Source: CAYMGQ01 sp964390055
Lineage (GTDB): Bacteria > Bacillota > Clostridia > Peptostreptococcales > Natronincolaceae
DNA length: 64,000 nucleotides
Direction of reading: 5' to 3'
NCBI GenBank assembly: GCA_964390055.1
Contig: CAYMGQ010000012.1
Span: 1-64,000, forward strand
Of the stretch, positions 42,699 through 53,166 are shown piece after piece (position 1 is the stretch's first letter; every line of letters begins with the position of its first letter). A program made the position numbers and the translations under genes. The notes beneath the pieces are model-generated. The model saw nothing but the letters and a program-made list of their open reading frames with translations, was not told the origin of the DNA and ran no database searches.

Positions 42699-44312
42699 AT
42701 GTCTATTTTTATTTTTGGCCATAAAAATCCAGATACCGATTCTGTAGCGTCCGCTATTGCACTTTCCTATCTTAAAAATCAACTGGGCTATACTACCACT
42801 CCCTACGTTTTGGGCAATATTAATAGGGAAACAAGATATGTTCTAAACTACTTTAATCTTCCAATCCCGGACTACTTGGACAATGTAAAAATTCAAGTCA
42901 GGGATTTGCAATACAGTTTTATGCAAGGGCTTCCTGAGAACACCTCCATATTTACAGTTTATAAATTAATGATAGAAGAAAATTTACAGACAGTTGCCAT
43001 AACCAATGATAGGCAACAATTAATTGGAATAGTAAGTATGAAGGATATTGCCATGGGCCTAATCACGGGGGATTTTTATAACTTAAAAACATCCCTTGAA
43101 ACCCTGGCGGAAGATTTGCAGGGTAAAATTCTAACCCATAGTAGAAGTGATTTTGATGGAAACATTTCTATAATGGCCTATTATTATAAGACTATTGCGG
43201 GTTCCCTAGGAAAAAAGGACATTGTAATCGTTGGCGATACCTATGATGTTATAGAGGAAGCCATTGAGTCTAGGGTCCAATTAATCATTATCACAGGAGG
43301 AAAGGCCATATCTAGAAAATACATAAATAAGGCCAAGGATATGGGGGTTACCCTCTTATCAGTTCCCATGGATACATACTATGTATCCAAGATTCTTAAT
43401 CAATGCAATTATATCTCCACTATCATGAGAACTAAAAACATAGTCCGCTTCTATGAAAATGACTATCTAGATGAAATTAAAGAAGAGATTGTTAATACTC
43501 ACTATAGGAATTACCCGGTGGTGGATGAAAAGAATACCTTCCTTGGATTTATCAATAAAAAACATATTATAAATCCCCAAAGGAAAAAAACTATCCTAGT
43601 GGACCACAACGAATATGGGCAAAGTGCCCAAGGACTAAGGGAGTCGGAGATACTAGAGATTGTGGACCATCATAAATTAGGGGATATATCTACCTCCATG
43701 CCTATTAATTTTCGGAATTCAGCGGTGGGTAGCACCTGCACTATAATTTGTCAGATGTTTGAAGAAAATAATCTTGAAATCCCCTTTAATATTGCCGGGG
43801 TATTAATGGCTGGAATTATCTCTGATACCCTATATTTAAAATCTCCTACCACTACTAAACAAGATAGGCTGGCCCTGGACAAATTAAATAGCATACTTCA
43901 TTTAAATATTGAAAGTTTTGCAATGGATATGTTTAAGGTGGGAACCTCTCTTCAGGGGCAAAGTATCAAAAAAATCTTTTACCAGGATTTTAAGGAATTT
44001 AATTTAGAGACCCTAAAAACTGGTATTAGTCAGGTATTTACCCTGGATATAGAAACTATTTTTAATAAGAAAGATGAATTTCTAGAATTTATCCATCATA
44101 CGCATAAGGTTAATAATTATGATATAACTTTACTACTTATTACAGATATTATTCAGGAGGGATCTTATATTCTCTACCAAGCCCCCAATAGGCAACTTAT
44201 AGCTAGGGCCTTTGATATAGAGGCTCAACAAGGGGCCTTTGCCAAAAATTTGGTTTCCAGAAAACAACAGGTCATACCTAAATTAATCAAGGCTATCAAC
44301 CTATTACAATAG
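42699..44312 (+). CDS. manganese-dependent inorganic pyrophosphatase with CBS domains
   Basis: A 537-residue family II pyrophosphatase. The DHH domain has GHKNPDTDSVASA at the N terminus and VDHHKLGD near 325; DHHA2 is C-terminal. Between them lie two CBS domains and probably a DRTGG domain (about 70-310), which in CBS-PPases bind AMP or Ap4A and control activity. AGGAGGAA precedes the ATG. It hydrolyses pyrophosphate to phosphate. Confidence 0.92.
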   Translation: MSIFIFGHKNPDTDSVASAIALSYLKNQLGYTTTPYVLGNINRETRYVLNYFNLPIPDYLDNVKIQVRDLQYSFMQGLPENTSIFTVYKLMIEENLQTVAITNDRQQLIGIVSMKDIAMGLITGDFYNLKTSLETLAEDLQGKILTHSRSDFDGNISIMAYYYKTIAGSLGKKDIVIVGDTYDVIEEAIESRVQLIIITGGKAISRKYINKAKDMGVTLLSVPMDTYYVSKILNQCNYISTIMRTKNIVRFYENDYLDEIKEEIVNTHYRNYPVVDEKNTFLGFINKKHIINPQRKKTILVDHNEYGQSAQGLRESEILEIVDHHKLGDISTSMPINFRNSAVGSTCTIICQMFEENNLEIPFNIAGVLMAGIISDTLYLKSPTTTKQDRLALDKLNSILHLNIESFAMDMFKVGTSLQGQSIKKIFYQDFKEFNLETLKTGISQVFTLDIETIFNKKDEFLEFIHHTHKVNNYDITLLLITDIIQEGSYILYQAPNRQLIARAFDIEAQQGAFAKNLVSRKQQVIPKLIKAINLLQ

Positions 44313-44354
44313 GTTTGATATAATAGATATATAATCTTACTTAGGAGGGTTATA

Positions 44355-45023
44355 ATGAAAATACAATATTTAGGACATTCTGCCTTTTATCTAGAAACTT
44401 CCCATGTAAAGGCACTAATAGATCCCTTTATACAGGGGGATCTGGTAAGGGATTTTGCAGAGGAGGATATAAGCCATATTTTTGTTACCCATGGCCATGA
44501 TGACCACCTGGGAAGCACTATAGATATTGGGAGAAAATCTGGAGCTACTGTTATTAGCAATTTCGAAATTGCCCTCTACCTAGGGGGCAAGGGCCTCAAT
44601 GTGCACCCCATGCATATTGGTGGACGGGTCAGCTTAGATTTTGGTGTAGTTAAAATGACCCCGGCCCTTCATGGATCCGGCATTGAAACAGAGGACGGTA
44701 TAATATATGGGGGCAATCCAGCTGGCTTTGTTATCAATATAGGCGGCAAAAAACTATACCATGCTGGGGATACCGGCCTAACAATGGATATGAAATTACT
44801 AGAAGATGAGAAAATCGACCTAGCCCTGCTTCCCATTGGTGGAAATTTCACCATGGATATTGAGGATGCAGTCAAGGCAGTTGACTTTATTAAACCCAAA
44901 GTTGTAATCCCTATGCACTATAATACTATGCCTATAATTGAAGCTTGTCCGAAAGACTTTAAATCCAAGGTCAAGGATGCTGAGGTTATAATTTTGGAAA
45001 GTGGCCAAAGTTACAGTTTTTAA
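44355..45023 (+). CDS. UPF0173 metal-dependent hydrolase
   Basis: A 222-residue metallo-beta-lactamase-fold protein with GHSAFYLET at the N terminus, the zinc motif THGHDDHLGS (about 51-60), a mid HGSG, YHAGDTGL and a late MHYN. It matches the UPF0173 family, of unknown substrate. It follows the pyrophosphatase gene by 42 bp and may share its transcript. Confidence 0.9.
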   Translation: MKIQYLGHSAFYLETSHVKALIDPFIQGDLVRDFAEEDISHIFVTHGHDDHLGSTIDIGRKSGATVISNFEIALYLGGKGLNVHPMHIGGRVSLDFGVVKMTPALHGSGIETEDGIIYGGNPAGFVINIGGKKLYHAGDTGLTMDMKLLEDEKIDLALLPIGGNFTMDIEDAVKAVDFIKPKVVIPMHYNTMPIIEACPKDFKSKVKDAEVIILESGQSYSF

Positions 45024-45035
45024 AGAGTTTAAATG

Positions 45036-45070
45036 AGGTTCCAATCCCTCTAGGGACTGGAACCTTATTT
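45036..45070. terminator. bidirectional terminator
   Basis: AGGTTCCA-TCCCT and AGGGA-TGGAACCT pair around CT, with TTATTTG on the plus strand; it separates two convergent genes. Confidence 0.75.
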
Positions 45071-46288
45071 GCTTTCCTGGCCATTTTTATTGTCTTTTCT
45101 TTTCATTTCCTTTATTTCCAGCCCCCTATCAACTCCCCTTATAACTAAAAGCCTAATTATGCTAAAAGTTGGCACCCCTAAAAACATTCCTAGTACTCCT
45201 GCCAGCTTACCACCAATAACAATTGAAAATACTATCCACATGGGTCTTATCCCTACACTGGTCCCCAATATTCTGGGCCCCAAAATTAGTCCGTCAAACT
45301 GTTGTAGGCCTAAAATAAATATACTGACCCAAAGGGCATTAACAGGATTATCAAATAGGGTAATAAATACAGCAGGTACCCATCCTATAAATGGGCCAAA
45401 ATATGGTATCATATTGGTAATTCCCACTATTGTACTAAGTAGAAGGGCATACCTAATCTTTAAAATCTTTAATCCTATAAAGCACAGGACCCCTATAATA
45501 AAGGAGTCTATTGACTTGCCTAAAACAAACTTGCCGAAGAGTTCATCTGCTTCCCTAGCAAAGTCTTTAATCCTTTTAACATTTTCATCCCTCATTATTA
45601 ATCTTAGGACTTTATCAATGGCCAGTTTAAAACTTTCCTTATCCGTCAACATATACAGGGATATAATCAAACCTAGGACATAGTTAAATACACCTGAGGT
45701 AATACTTAATATACTAACAAATAAGTTATCTAATATGTATTGTAGCATCCTTCCTGTGCTATCAAATATAGTCTTAATATTTGCCTCAATGTAATCCGTA
45801 AAATAACGTATATTTTCAAGGCCTATATCTTCAATCCAATATTCAACCCACCTATTAGTTATATTGACATAGGCTGGTAACCTTCTCAACATATCCCTTA
45901 TGTTATTGCTAATTTGTGGGGCGACAAAAATAATTAAGCTAGCTACTAGGCCAAATAATATAATATAAACCGTCAAAATACTTATATTCCTATGGAGTCT
46001 TTTCCTTTGGGCTATATATTCAATTTTGTTATAGGCATTTTTTTCGAACCACCTGACGCCAGGGTTAAGAATATATGCAATAAATACCCCTATAATAAAG
46101 GGATGTAATAGTCTTTTAAGCCAAGTAAAAGCATTAGACACTAAGTTTAATAAATAACCAAAGTTGTTTAAAATCTGGTAAAACAAAATGGCCAGGGCTA
46201 TGGTTATGCTGGCATAAAAGGAATACTTCAAATATTTTTTGTCCAATTTAAATCTCAAAAAAAGTCTCCCCCTTCCCTGTCTGAACAA
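45065..46288 (-). CDS. AI-2E-family transporter
   Basis: A 407-residue membrane protein with about eight helices and the family features PFIIGVFIAYILNPGVRWFE near the N terminus and MIPYFGPFIGWVPAVFI in the second half. Members export autoinducer-2 or act as Na+/H+ antiporters; the role here is unknown. Its stop overlaps the terminator. Confidence 0.9.
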   Translation of the reverse strand: MFRQGRGRLFLRFKLDKKYLKYSFYASITIALAILFYQILNNFGYLLNLVSNAFTWLKRLLHPFIIGVFIAYILNPGVRWFEKNAYNKIEYIAQRKRLHRNISILTVYIILFGLVASLIIFVAPQISNNIRDMLRRLPAYVNITNRWVEYWIEDIGLENIRYFTDYIEANIKTIFDSTGRMLQYILDNLFVSILSITSGVFNYVLGLIISLYMLTDKESFKLAIDKVLRLIMRDENVKRIKDFAREADELFGKFVLGKSIDSFIIGVLCFIGLKILKIRYALLLSTIVGITNMIPYFGPFIGWVPAVFITLFDNPVNALWVSIFILGLQQFDGLILGPRILGTSVGIRPMWIVFSIVIGGKLAGVLGMFLGVPTFSIIRLLVIRGVDRGLEIKEMKRKDNKNGQESK

Positions 46289-46368
46289 TCTTTTCCTATA
46301 ATTATACAGGATTTTATGAATTTAAGCTATTATTCTACAAAAACAGCTGTCCTTGTCTCCTCAATTTT

Positions 46369-47670
46369 CTAGGGTGTTAGCAGGTAGATCTCCATATCCC
46401 CAGTAGTTATAATGATCTTCCCACTTCCTTCATCAAAGTATAGCTCATTAATCTGCCATGGGAATTTAATTACCTGCTGAATTTGTCCCCCAGGCAAAAT
46501 TTGCATTAACCTATTATCATCAACAAAATAGGCTATCTGGTCTGATGATATAACAAACATATCCTGGCTATTTAGTAAAACCGGCCTCTTATATTTCCAT
46601 CTCCTATCCCCATAGATAGATATAATCTCTAAATCGCTTTTCTTACCCAAATAGCTAGCATACAAATAGTTATCAAATAAGATTTCATAATAATTATAGG
46701 CCAGCCCACCAACTTCTACCCCCCTAGCCCCATTAATATCATAAATATAAACCCCCTGATAATCCATTCCCTCTAATTCATTATGGGGGGACTTAAGAAT
46801 TGTCCCAAATGAAATTCCCACATGTTTACCACTTTTACTCCACTGTATATTGTCAATTGGATCAATAAGGCCTGGGGGACTATTATAGATAATCTCCTCT
46901 TTTTGACTTGGCAGATGTAATAGGCCTAATTCATGGCCTATATAAGTCTCCCAATCCCCTATAATTATTTTGTTTTCCTGCAAAATCCCTGGCTTTTTAA
47001 TAAAGACTATATACTTATCATCAGGTGACCATTGGCTAGCTGTGGCCTGTATCCTTGTTTGCAATTGACCCCCCCTATTATAGATTTCCTCATTATTATA
47101 AATAAAATAATTCCCCTTCTTGCTCCATTGGCTAGTAAATGTGAAGTTTTTTAAGGCCTCCTTGCTAAGCCCTTCCCTTACCAGGAGGGACTGTCCCTCC
47201 TGCAAATCATATATGTAAAGACCTATTGTTTGGTCTTGCTTTTTTGTATATAAGATTGCATCCTGACTAGGTGATATTAATAGGTTGGGCCTATTAAATC
47301 CAGTTATCCCATCATCAATTTTTACATCCCCACCCTCTTTTCTATAGTAAAGATTAGAATCCAAGTCAATATATATTGCCCTTTTATCCTTCAGGGCTAT
47401 ATATAAATCATAGCTTTCTATATTTTGATGATAATTGGCAAGACTTTGATCCCCTAGATCCAGACTATACAAATCCCATTCATCATTCTTAATTCCAGTA
47501 AAATAAAACTTCCCCTTTTCCACCTTATAGCCGTTAATGCTTGTAAAACCATCAACATTTTTTATTTTTTGTAATTTGTATATTTTACGGTCCTTATTAT
47601 CCGCACAATTAGCTAAAATCAATATAGTTAGCCCTAGGAGGATAAGAGAAAAATAGGCATTTCTTTTCAA
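46369..47670 (-). CDS. putative beta-propeller lipoprotein
   Basis: A 433-residue protein with a signal peptide ending LANC (Cys22). The mature part has repeated blades of the kind W-S-x-x-G/D-K-x-I (for example TSQWSKKGNYFIY, ASQWSPDDKYIVF, NIQWSKSGKHVGI), as in TolB/WD40-like propellers. Probably membrane-anchored outside the cell. No specific function is recognised. Confidence 0.7.
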   Translation of the reverse strand: MKRNAYFSLILLGLTILILANCADNKDRKIYKLQKIKNVDGFTSINGYKVEKGKFYFTGIKNDEWDLYSLDLGDQSLANYHQNIESYDLYIALKDKRAIYIDLDSNLYYRKEGGDVKIDDGITGFNRPNLLISPSQDAILYTKKQDQTIGLYIYDLQEGQSLLVREGLSKEALKNFTFTSQWSKKGNYFIYNNEEIYNRGGQLQTRIQATASQWSPDDKYIVFIKKPGILQENKIIIGDWETYIGHELGLLHLPSQKEEIIYNSPPGLIDPIDNIQWSKSGKHVGISFGTILKSPHNELEGMDYQGVYIYDINGARGVEVGGLAYNYYEILFDNYLYASYLGKKSDLEIISIYGDRRWKYKRPVLLNSQDMFVISSDQIAYFVDDNRLMQILPGGQIQQVIKFPWQINELYFDEGSGKIIITTGDMEIYLLTP

Positions 47671-47750
47671 AGAGTCTCACCTTCTTTTCCAATTATTCCT
47701 TATTAGTTTTTCCGAGGATAAGGAAAATTAAACTAGGGGCTAATATAATA

Positions 47751-47786
47751 AAAAAATAAGGGACAATAATTGTTAATTATTATCCC
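47751..47786 (-). terminator. terminator after the aminotransferase gene
   Basis: GGGATAATAATT and AATTATTGTCCC pair (one mismatch) around AAC and are followed by TTATTTTTTT on the minus strand. Confidence 0.85.
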
Positions 47787-47798
47787 TTATCCTAGTCC

Positions 47799-48953
47799 CT
47801 ATTTTTCTCCTGCCAATAAATTTTCCATTAATACTCCCACTCCCCTACCCAGGTCCACTTCCATCCCGCTCCTGTATAGGGCCCGCTCTATACCAGCTAT
47901 AAGAGCCACAAGATCATGCATATCGATATTTCCCATATGGCCTAACCTAAACATCTTGCCAGCATAGGGTCCCAAGCCTCCTGCGACAATTATACCCTCC
48001 TGGGCCAGGATACTTCTAAACTTATGGTCTTCAATTCCCTGTGGGTAAATTAAATTAGATAGGCTTGTTGCCCTGTATTCTTTTTTGGCCAAAATTTTGA
48101 ATCCTAGGGCCTCCAGTGCTTCCTGCATGGCCCTTCCAACCCTCCTATGCCGCTGGTACCTATTTTCTATACCCTCTTCCTTGATAATCCTAACGGCCTC
48201 CTTCATTGCCCATATCATATTTACAGGCGGGGTTGCAAAATACTTGCTTGGATCCTCCATAACAGGTGACCATTTATCAAAATCTATATAATATTCAGGA
48301 ATTCTTCCAAGGCTTTTCCTCTTTTCCAAGGCCCTTGGACCGGCCCATACCACTCCTATTCCTGGTGCTACCCCAAAGGCCTTTTGTGACCCTGTTAGTA
48401 GGACATCTATTCCCATCTCATCTATATACTCAGCTTCAGCCCCCGAGGCACATACCCCATCTACGACGAATAGGGTTTCCTCAAACTTTTCCACTATTTT
48501 CCCAATATCCCCTATAGGGGCGCACACACCTGTTGAAGTATCTACATGAGTTACAGTAACTAGCTGGTAAGATTTTTCCTTTAACTTTTTCTCGATTTCC
48601 CCTGGGTCTACTATATCCCCCCATTGGCTGCTAAGAACATCTACATTTAAATCCTTTCTTTCACATAAATCAATAAATCTATCCCCAAAGAAACCATGGG
48701 ATACAACTAAAACATTATCCCCAGCCTTTGTTATATTGGCTATAGCCATCTCCATAGCCAGGGTGCCAGTCCCCGCTAGGACAAAGGCCTGGCCCTTTGT
48801 TTTCCATAATTCCTGCAAATCCACCACCAATTGCCTATAATCCCTTATGAAGTCCCCATCTCCAAAGGCCACAGTCTCCCTTGCCATTTGGTCCTGGATG
48901 GACCTAACTACTGGGGTAGGACCCGGGATTGCCACTAGTTTTCTGTTTTTCAT
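47799..48953 (-). CDS. class V aminotransferase (alanine-glyoxylate/serine-pyruvate type)
   Basis: A 384-residue PLP enzyme with IPGPTPV at the N terminus, GTGTLAMEMAI, the aspartate stretch FVVDGVCASGAE and the PLP Lys in TGSQKAFGVAPGIG. It matches the AGXT/PucG family. The exact donor and acceptor (glyoxylate, pyruvate or hydroxypyruvate) are not determined. Monocistronic. Confidence 0.9.
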   Translation of the reverse strand: MKNRKLVAIPGPTPVVRSIQDQMARETVAFGDGDFIRDYRQLVVDLQELWKTKGQAFVLAGTGTLAMEMAIANITKAGDNVLVVSHGFFGDRFIDLCERKDLNVDVLSSQWGDIVDPGEIEKKLKEKSYQLVTVTHVDTSTGVCAPIGDIGKIVEKFEETLFVVDGVCASGAEAEYIDEMGIDVLLTGSQKAFGVAPGIGVVWAGPRALEKRKSLGRIPEYYIDFDKWSPVMEDPSKYFATPPVNMIWAMKEAVRIIKEEGIENRYQRHRRVGRAMQEALEALGFKILAKKEYRATSLSNLIYPQGIEDHKFRSILAQEGIIVAGGLGPYAGKMFRLGHMGNIDMHDLVALIAGIERALYRSGMEVDLGRGVGVLMENLLAGEK

Positions 48954-49190
48954 TTTAACCCCTCCTCATTCTTCTAATAAATACATTCTATAAAATCCTA
49001 AAATACTCCTGCCCATATGAGAAATTCCCAGTCCCTTCTATTCTCCCTTTACCACCTATTAATTTATCCAAACATTAAATAAAATAGGATTTTTTGTTTT
49101 ATATGCCCAAAAATGGAGGATATATGACTATTCTTCTAGAATAAGCCTGTATATTACTCTTTACAAAATACCTTTAAAGGGGATGGGACT

Positions 49191-51170
49191 ATGTCTTTAC
49201 GTTCAAAAATAATATCAATCTTTACCCTATTAATTATTATACCCACTTTATTCCTGGGCTTCAATAATTATAGGACAGCAAATCAAACCCTGGTCAATGA
49301 ATTAAATCGTAGCTCAAAGCAAGTAGTTCACCGGGTAGGGGATAGTATTGATTTGTTTATGGAATCTATGGAACAATTGGTGGAGGCCACCAGCAATAAT
49401 GGTGATATACAAAACTTTTATCATGATCCTGATAATTTCCAGGACTCTATGATTGGGGCCTTTAAGAATGTTGTAGATGCCTAAGATTGTGTTTTAAACA
49501 TTTACTTGGGCGCCCCAGATAAATCCATGTATATTTATCCCCACCATGAATTTGATGCAGATTTTGATCCAAGTCAAAGGCTTTGGTATATAGGTGCCAT
49601 GGAGGATGACTCGGTTATTTGGACAGAACCCTATGTAGATGCAGTTACTGGTGAGCTAGTAATTTCCTCGGCCAAGGCCGTTTATGAACCCACATCAGGT
49701 GATTTAATAGGGGTAGTATCCTTTGATATTTCTCTGGCTACAATTAATACCCTAGTTGAAAATTCAAGAATAGGTCAAGAAGGCTTTATTGTAGTTACTG
49801 ATGAAGAGGCTGTCATAATGATGCATCAGGAGTCTGACCTAATTGGGGATACTGTCCCAATAGCTGAATTGCTAGAGGCCCTCCTATCAGAAGAATCAGC
49901 TTCTATTGATTATTATAGAGATGGGGACAAGCTCCTAGGGGTCTTTTACACCCTAGACAAAATGGGTTGGAAGGTTATTGGTGTTGTTCCCTATGGAGAG
50001 ATCTCCAGCAATGCTAGATTTATCTTAAGGAATATACTAATAAATGGTAGTATGGTATTACTTATTACCATATTTATTGCCTATATCTTTTCAGGTTTTA
50101 TGGTAAAGCACCTACGAGTCTTAGTTCAGGATGTGGAAAGAATAGGCCAGGGAGATTTTAGCATTAGGAGTAATATCCTATCCCGGGATGAAATCGGTCA
50201 ACTATCTACAACCCTAAATAATATGGTAGAAGGACTGGGAAATTTAATCCGCAATGTCCAAGGGGCCTCCCAAGAGGTTCATAGGGCCTCCCAAGCTTTG
50301 ACTTCGGCAGCCCAAGATACTAATAGCTCCACTAGTGAAGTAGGTAAGGCCGTGGAAGAAATTGCCCGAGGGGCTTCAGACCAGGCCTCAGAAGCCCAAA
50401 GAAGTTCTATTATTACCAATGATTTAGCCCAAAAGGTTACCACCCTAAAGGCTAATTCAGAGGACATGCTCCAGGCTTCAGAAGCCGTCTCTACCGCCAA
50501 TATTGAAGGATTATCAGTAATTGAAGACCTTAAAAGCAAGAATATTAAAAGTAATGAATCCATTGAAGAAATAGAGCTTGCCATCCAACAATTAGATGCT
50601 AAAAGCCAATCCATAGGCGGGATTTTAGAAACCATTAGTGCCATAGCTGAACAAACCAATCTCCTAGCCCTCAATGCAGCTATCGAGGCCGCTAGAGCTG
50701 GAGATGCTGGTATGGGCTTTGCTGTAGTGGCAGAAGAGATCAGGAAACTTGCAGAACAATCCTCCAATTCAACAGAAGAAATTAAGGATATTATATCTAG
50801 TATCCAGGAGGAGAGTAACCATACAGTGGGGATTATGTCACAGGTAATTAGCCTAAATGAGCAAAGAGATTTAACAGTACAGGAGGTTGGAGGTTCTTTT
50901 GAAACCACCTCTAAGACAATAGATATAATTATAGGTAAAATAAATAATATAAATGAATATGTCCTAGAAATGGCTGAAGACATGAGGGGGATTGTAGAAA
51001 CTATCGAAAGCATATCCTCTGTTTCACAGGAAACTGCTGCTGCATCCCAGGAAGTAACAGCCTCCATGGAACAAACAGTTTCAGCTGTAGATGCTATATT
51101 TAGGGGGGCAGAAGATCTAAACCGACTGGCAGAAAGTTTAGGCCAAGAGGTTGACAAATTTAGAATATAA
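49191..51170 (+). pseudogene. methyl-accepting chemotaxis protein broken by one in-frame TAA
   Basis: A single 659-codon frame interrupted only by TAA at 49482-49484, codon 98. Before it are a membrane helix and the first part of a Cache sensor domain (98 codons); after it come DCVLNIYLGAPDKS and the rest of the Cache domain, a second membrane helix (near 50020-50100), HAMP, and the MCP signalling hairpin with IAEQTNLLALNAAIEAARAG. The frame is coherent on both sides, so this is one gene with a nonsense codon or a sequencing error. A TTG at 49506 could start a truncated protein without the first helix, but no ribosome-binding site precedes it. TAA is not known to be recoded as Sec or Pyl. Confidence 0.88.
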
Positions 51171-51180
51171 GCAAAGTATT

Positions 51181-51205
51181 AAAGGGTCCCCTAGGGGGCC
51201 CTTTT
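51181..51205. terminator. bidirectional terminator between MCP and thrB
   Basis: AAAGGG-CCCC and GGGG-CCCTTT pair around TA; TTTTATTTG follows on the plus strand. Confidence 0.75.
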
Positions 51206-52100
51206 ATTTGAATCTTGCTCCTTTATTATCTCCTCTTAAGATTTGTATGTCCCAGTTTTCAGGCATTTTGCCAAGCAAATCATAAAAGTTTTTTTCTTTT
51301 TCCTCATTCCCCCCATCCCATGTCAAATATACAAGGGATGGTCCCGCCCCACTTAAAAATAACTGATTAAGATCCTGTTTTTCAGCTTCTTGGAAAATTT
51401 TCTCTAAGGATGGCATTAATTGAATCCTGTAGGGTTGGTGGAGTCTATCCTGTAGGCCATAGGCGATTTTCTCCAAATCTCCTGATATTAAGGCCGCAAC
51501 TAATAGGGATGCCTTACCAACATTAAATACCGCATCCTCAAAGGGGATAGCCTTTGGTAGGACCCCCCTAGACCTCCTGGTGCTTAGTTCAACCTGGGGG
51601 ATAGCTACTATAAATTTAAGGGAGTTATTAATGGGAAATTTTATATATTGGACCTTATCTTTATGGCTAGCAGATACTACAAGTCCCCCAAATAGGGCAG
51701 GAGTTACATTATCTGGGTGTCCCTCAATTTCAACGGCTAATTGCAAGATTTCCTCCTTGCTAAGGGGGGAATCTTTTAATGCATTTGCTGCCATAATCCC
51801 CCCCACTATACAGGCAGCACTACTGCCTAAGCCTCTAGAAATAGGTATCCCATTGTACTGCCTGATTCTTAACCCCCTGGGATATTGTCCTATTTTTTTA
51901 AAGGTTTTCTCCATACTCCTGTATATTAAATTATCTTCATTGCTTGCTAACTTATCCCTACCTAAACCCCTAACTTCAATTTCTAAACCTTTCTCAATCT
52001 CTTCAACCTCTATCTCATTATAAATAGATAGGGCCATTCCCAAGGAATCAAAACCTGGTCCAACGTTGGCCGTTGTTGCAGGGACCCTTATGCTAAACAT
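51204..52100 (-). CDS. thrB: homoserine kinase
   Basis: GHMP kinase that phosphorylates homoserine. The 298 residues start FSIRVPATTANVGPGFDSLG and contain PISRGLGSSAACIVGG, the ATP loop, and LSGAGPSLV. I choose the ATG at 52100, preceded by GGAAGTGGG, overlapping the end of thrC by 8 bp; a longer frame to 52142 has no support. Last gene of the threonine operon. Confidence 0.95.
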   Translation of the reverse strand: MFSIRVPATTANVGPGFDSLGMALSIYNEIEVEEIEKGLEIEVRGLGRDKLASNEDNLIYRSMEKTFKKIGQYPRGLRIRQYNGIPISRGLGSSAACIVGGIMAANALKDSPLSKEEILQLAVEIEGHPDNVTPALFGGLVVSASHKDKVQYIKFPINNSLKFIVAIPQVELSTRRSRGVLPKAIPFEDAVFNVGKASLLVAALISGDLEKIAYGLQDRLHQPYRIQLMPSLEKIFQEAEKQDLNQLFLSGAGPSLVYLTWDGGNEEKEKNFYDLLGKMPENWDIQILRGDNKGARFK

Positions 52101-53163
52101 TTTTCCCACTTCCCAAATGGTCATCAATGATTGTCTTGACATCTGCGGTTTTTACACCATAAACTTTTAATTCCTCCTCCGATGTAACTACATCTGGGTC
52201 CTTAAGACCATTCCCGGTTAAAATGGCCACAAGATTAGCCCCTGCCTTGAAATAACCTTCCTTATTTAACTTAATAATTCCGGCAATGCTAGCTGCAGAA
52301 GCAGGTTCCACAAAAATTCCCTCCTTAGATGCCAATAGTTTTTGTGCTTCCAATATTTCTGCATCCGTAACCTTATCTATAATACCCCCGGACTCATCCC
52401 GAGCGGCCACTGCCTTATCCCAACTGGCAGGATTGCCTATTCTTATGGCTGTAGCCACAGTTTCTGGTTGATCAAAAACCCTGTCTTCCACTATAGGTGC
52501 CGCCCCCTCCGCTTGGAAGCCCAGCATCACTGGAAGTTTATCCAACTTGTTTTGCCCATGATAATCCTTAAAACCTGCCCAGTAGGCCGATATATTCCCT
52601 GCATTTCCAACTGGGATTGATAGGTAGTCTATCTTGCCCCCTAATTGGTCACAGACCTCATAGGCTCCAGACCTCTGCCCCAATAGCCTATAGGGATTAA
52701 GGGAATTTACCAGGGTAACCCTTCCCTCATTGGCAATTTCACGAACAATTCTCAAGGCATCATCAAAATTCCCCTCTATGGGTATAATTACAGCCCCATA
52801 AAGGATAGCCTGGGCTAGTTTTCCCAAGGCTATTTTATTATTGGGTATCAAGACAAAGCATTTCAAACCCGCCTTAGCAGCATAAGCCGCTGCAGATGCC
52901 GAAGTATTGCCAGTAGATGCACATATAATACCCTTGCTCCCATCACCTAGGGCTTTGGTTACAGCCATTGTCATCCCCCTATCTTTAAAGGAACCCGTTG
53001 TATTTAGCCCTTCATATTTTAGATACAGGTTGAGGCCACCAAGCATTTGACCAATATTTTTTCCAGCTATCAAGGGGGTGTTACCCTCATTTAATGTTAC
53101 AATCTCCTCCCCCTCTTTAATATCATAAAAATCCCTATATTTATTAATAATTCCATTCCACAT
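52093..53163 (-). CDS. thrC: threonine synthase
   Basis: PLP enzyme converting O-phosphohomoserine to threonine. The 356-residue protein has the PLP Lys in NTTGSFKDRGM (about 57-62), the SASAAAYAAKAG and IPVGNAGNI phosphate-binding motifs. It overlaps thrB and follows hom by 3 bp. Confidence 0.95.
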   Translation of the reverse strand: MWNGIINKYRDFYDIKEGEEIVTLNEGNTPLIAGKNIGQMLGGLNLYLKYEGLNTTGSFKDRGMTMAVTKALGDGSKGIICASTGNTSASAAAYAAKAGLKCFVLIPNNKIALGKLAQAILYGAVIIPIEGNFDDALRIVREIANEGRVTLVNSLNPYRLLGQRSGAYEVCDQLGGKIDYLSIPVGNAGNISAYWAGFKDYHGQNKLDKLPVMLGFQAEGAAPIVEDRVFDQPETVATAIRIGNPASWDKAVAARDESGGIIDKVTDAEILEAQKLLASKEGIFVEPASAASIAGIIKLNKEGYFKAGANLVAILTGNGLKDPDVVTSEEELKVYGVKTADVKTIIDDHLGSGKNV

Positions 53164-53166
53164 TTT

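Noticed and set aside
49482..49484. Recoded stop (Sec or Pyl) in the chemoreceptor gene
   Set aside because: The codon is TAA, which neither system uses; Pyl needs TAG and Sec needs TGA. The residue is not a conserved Cys.
50279..51157. 292-codon open frame antisense to the chemoreceptor signalling domain
   Set aside because: Ser/Ala-rich shadow of the repetitive heptad coding on the plus strand; no start signals and no recognisable domain.
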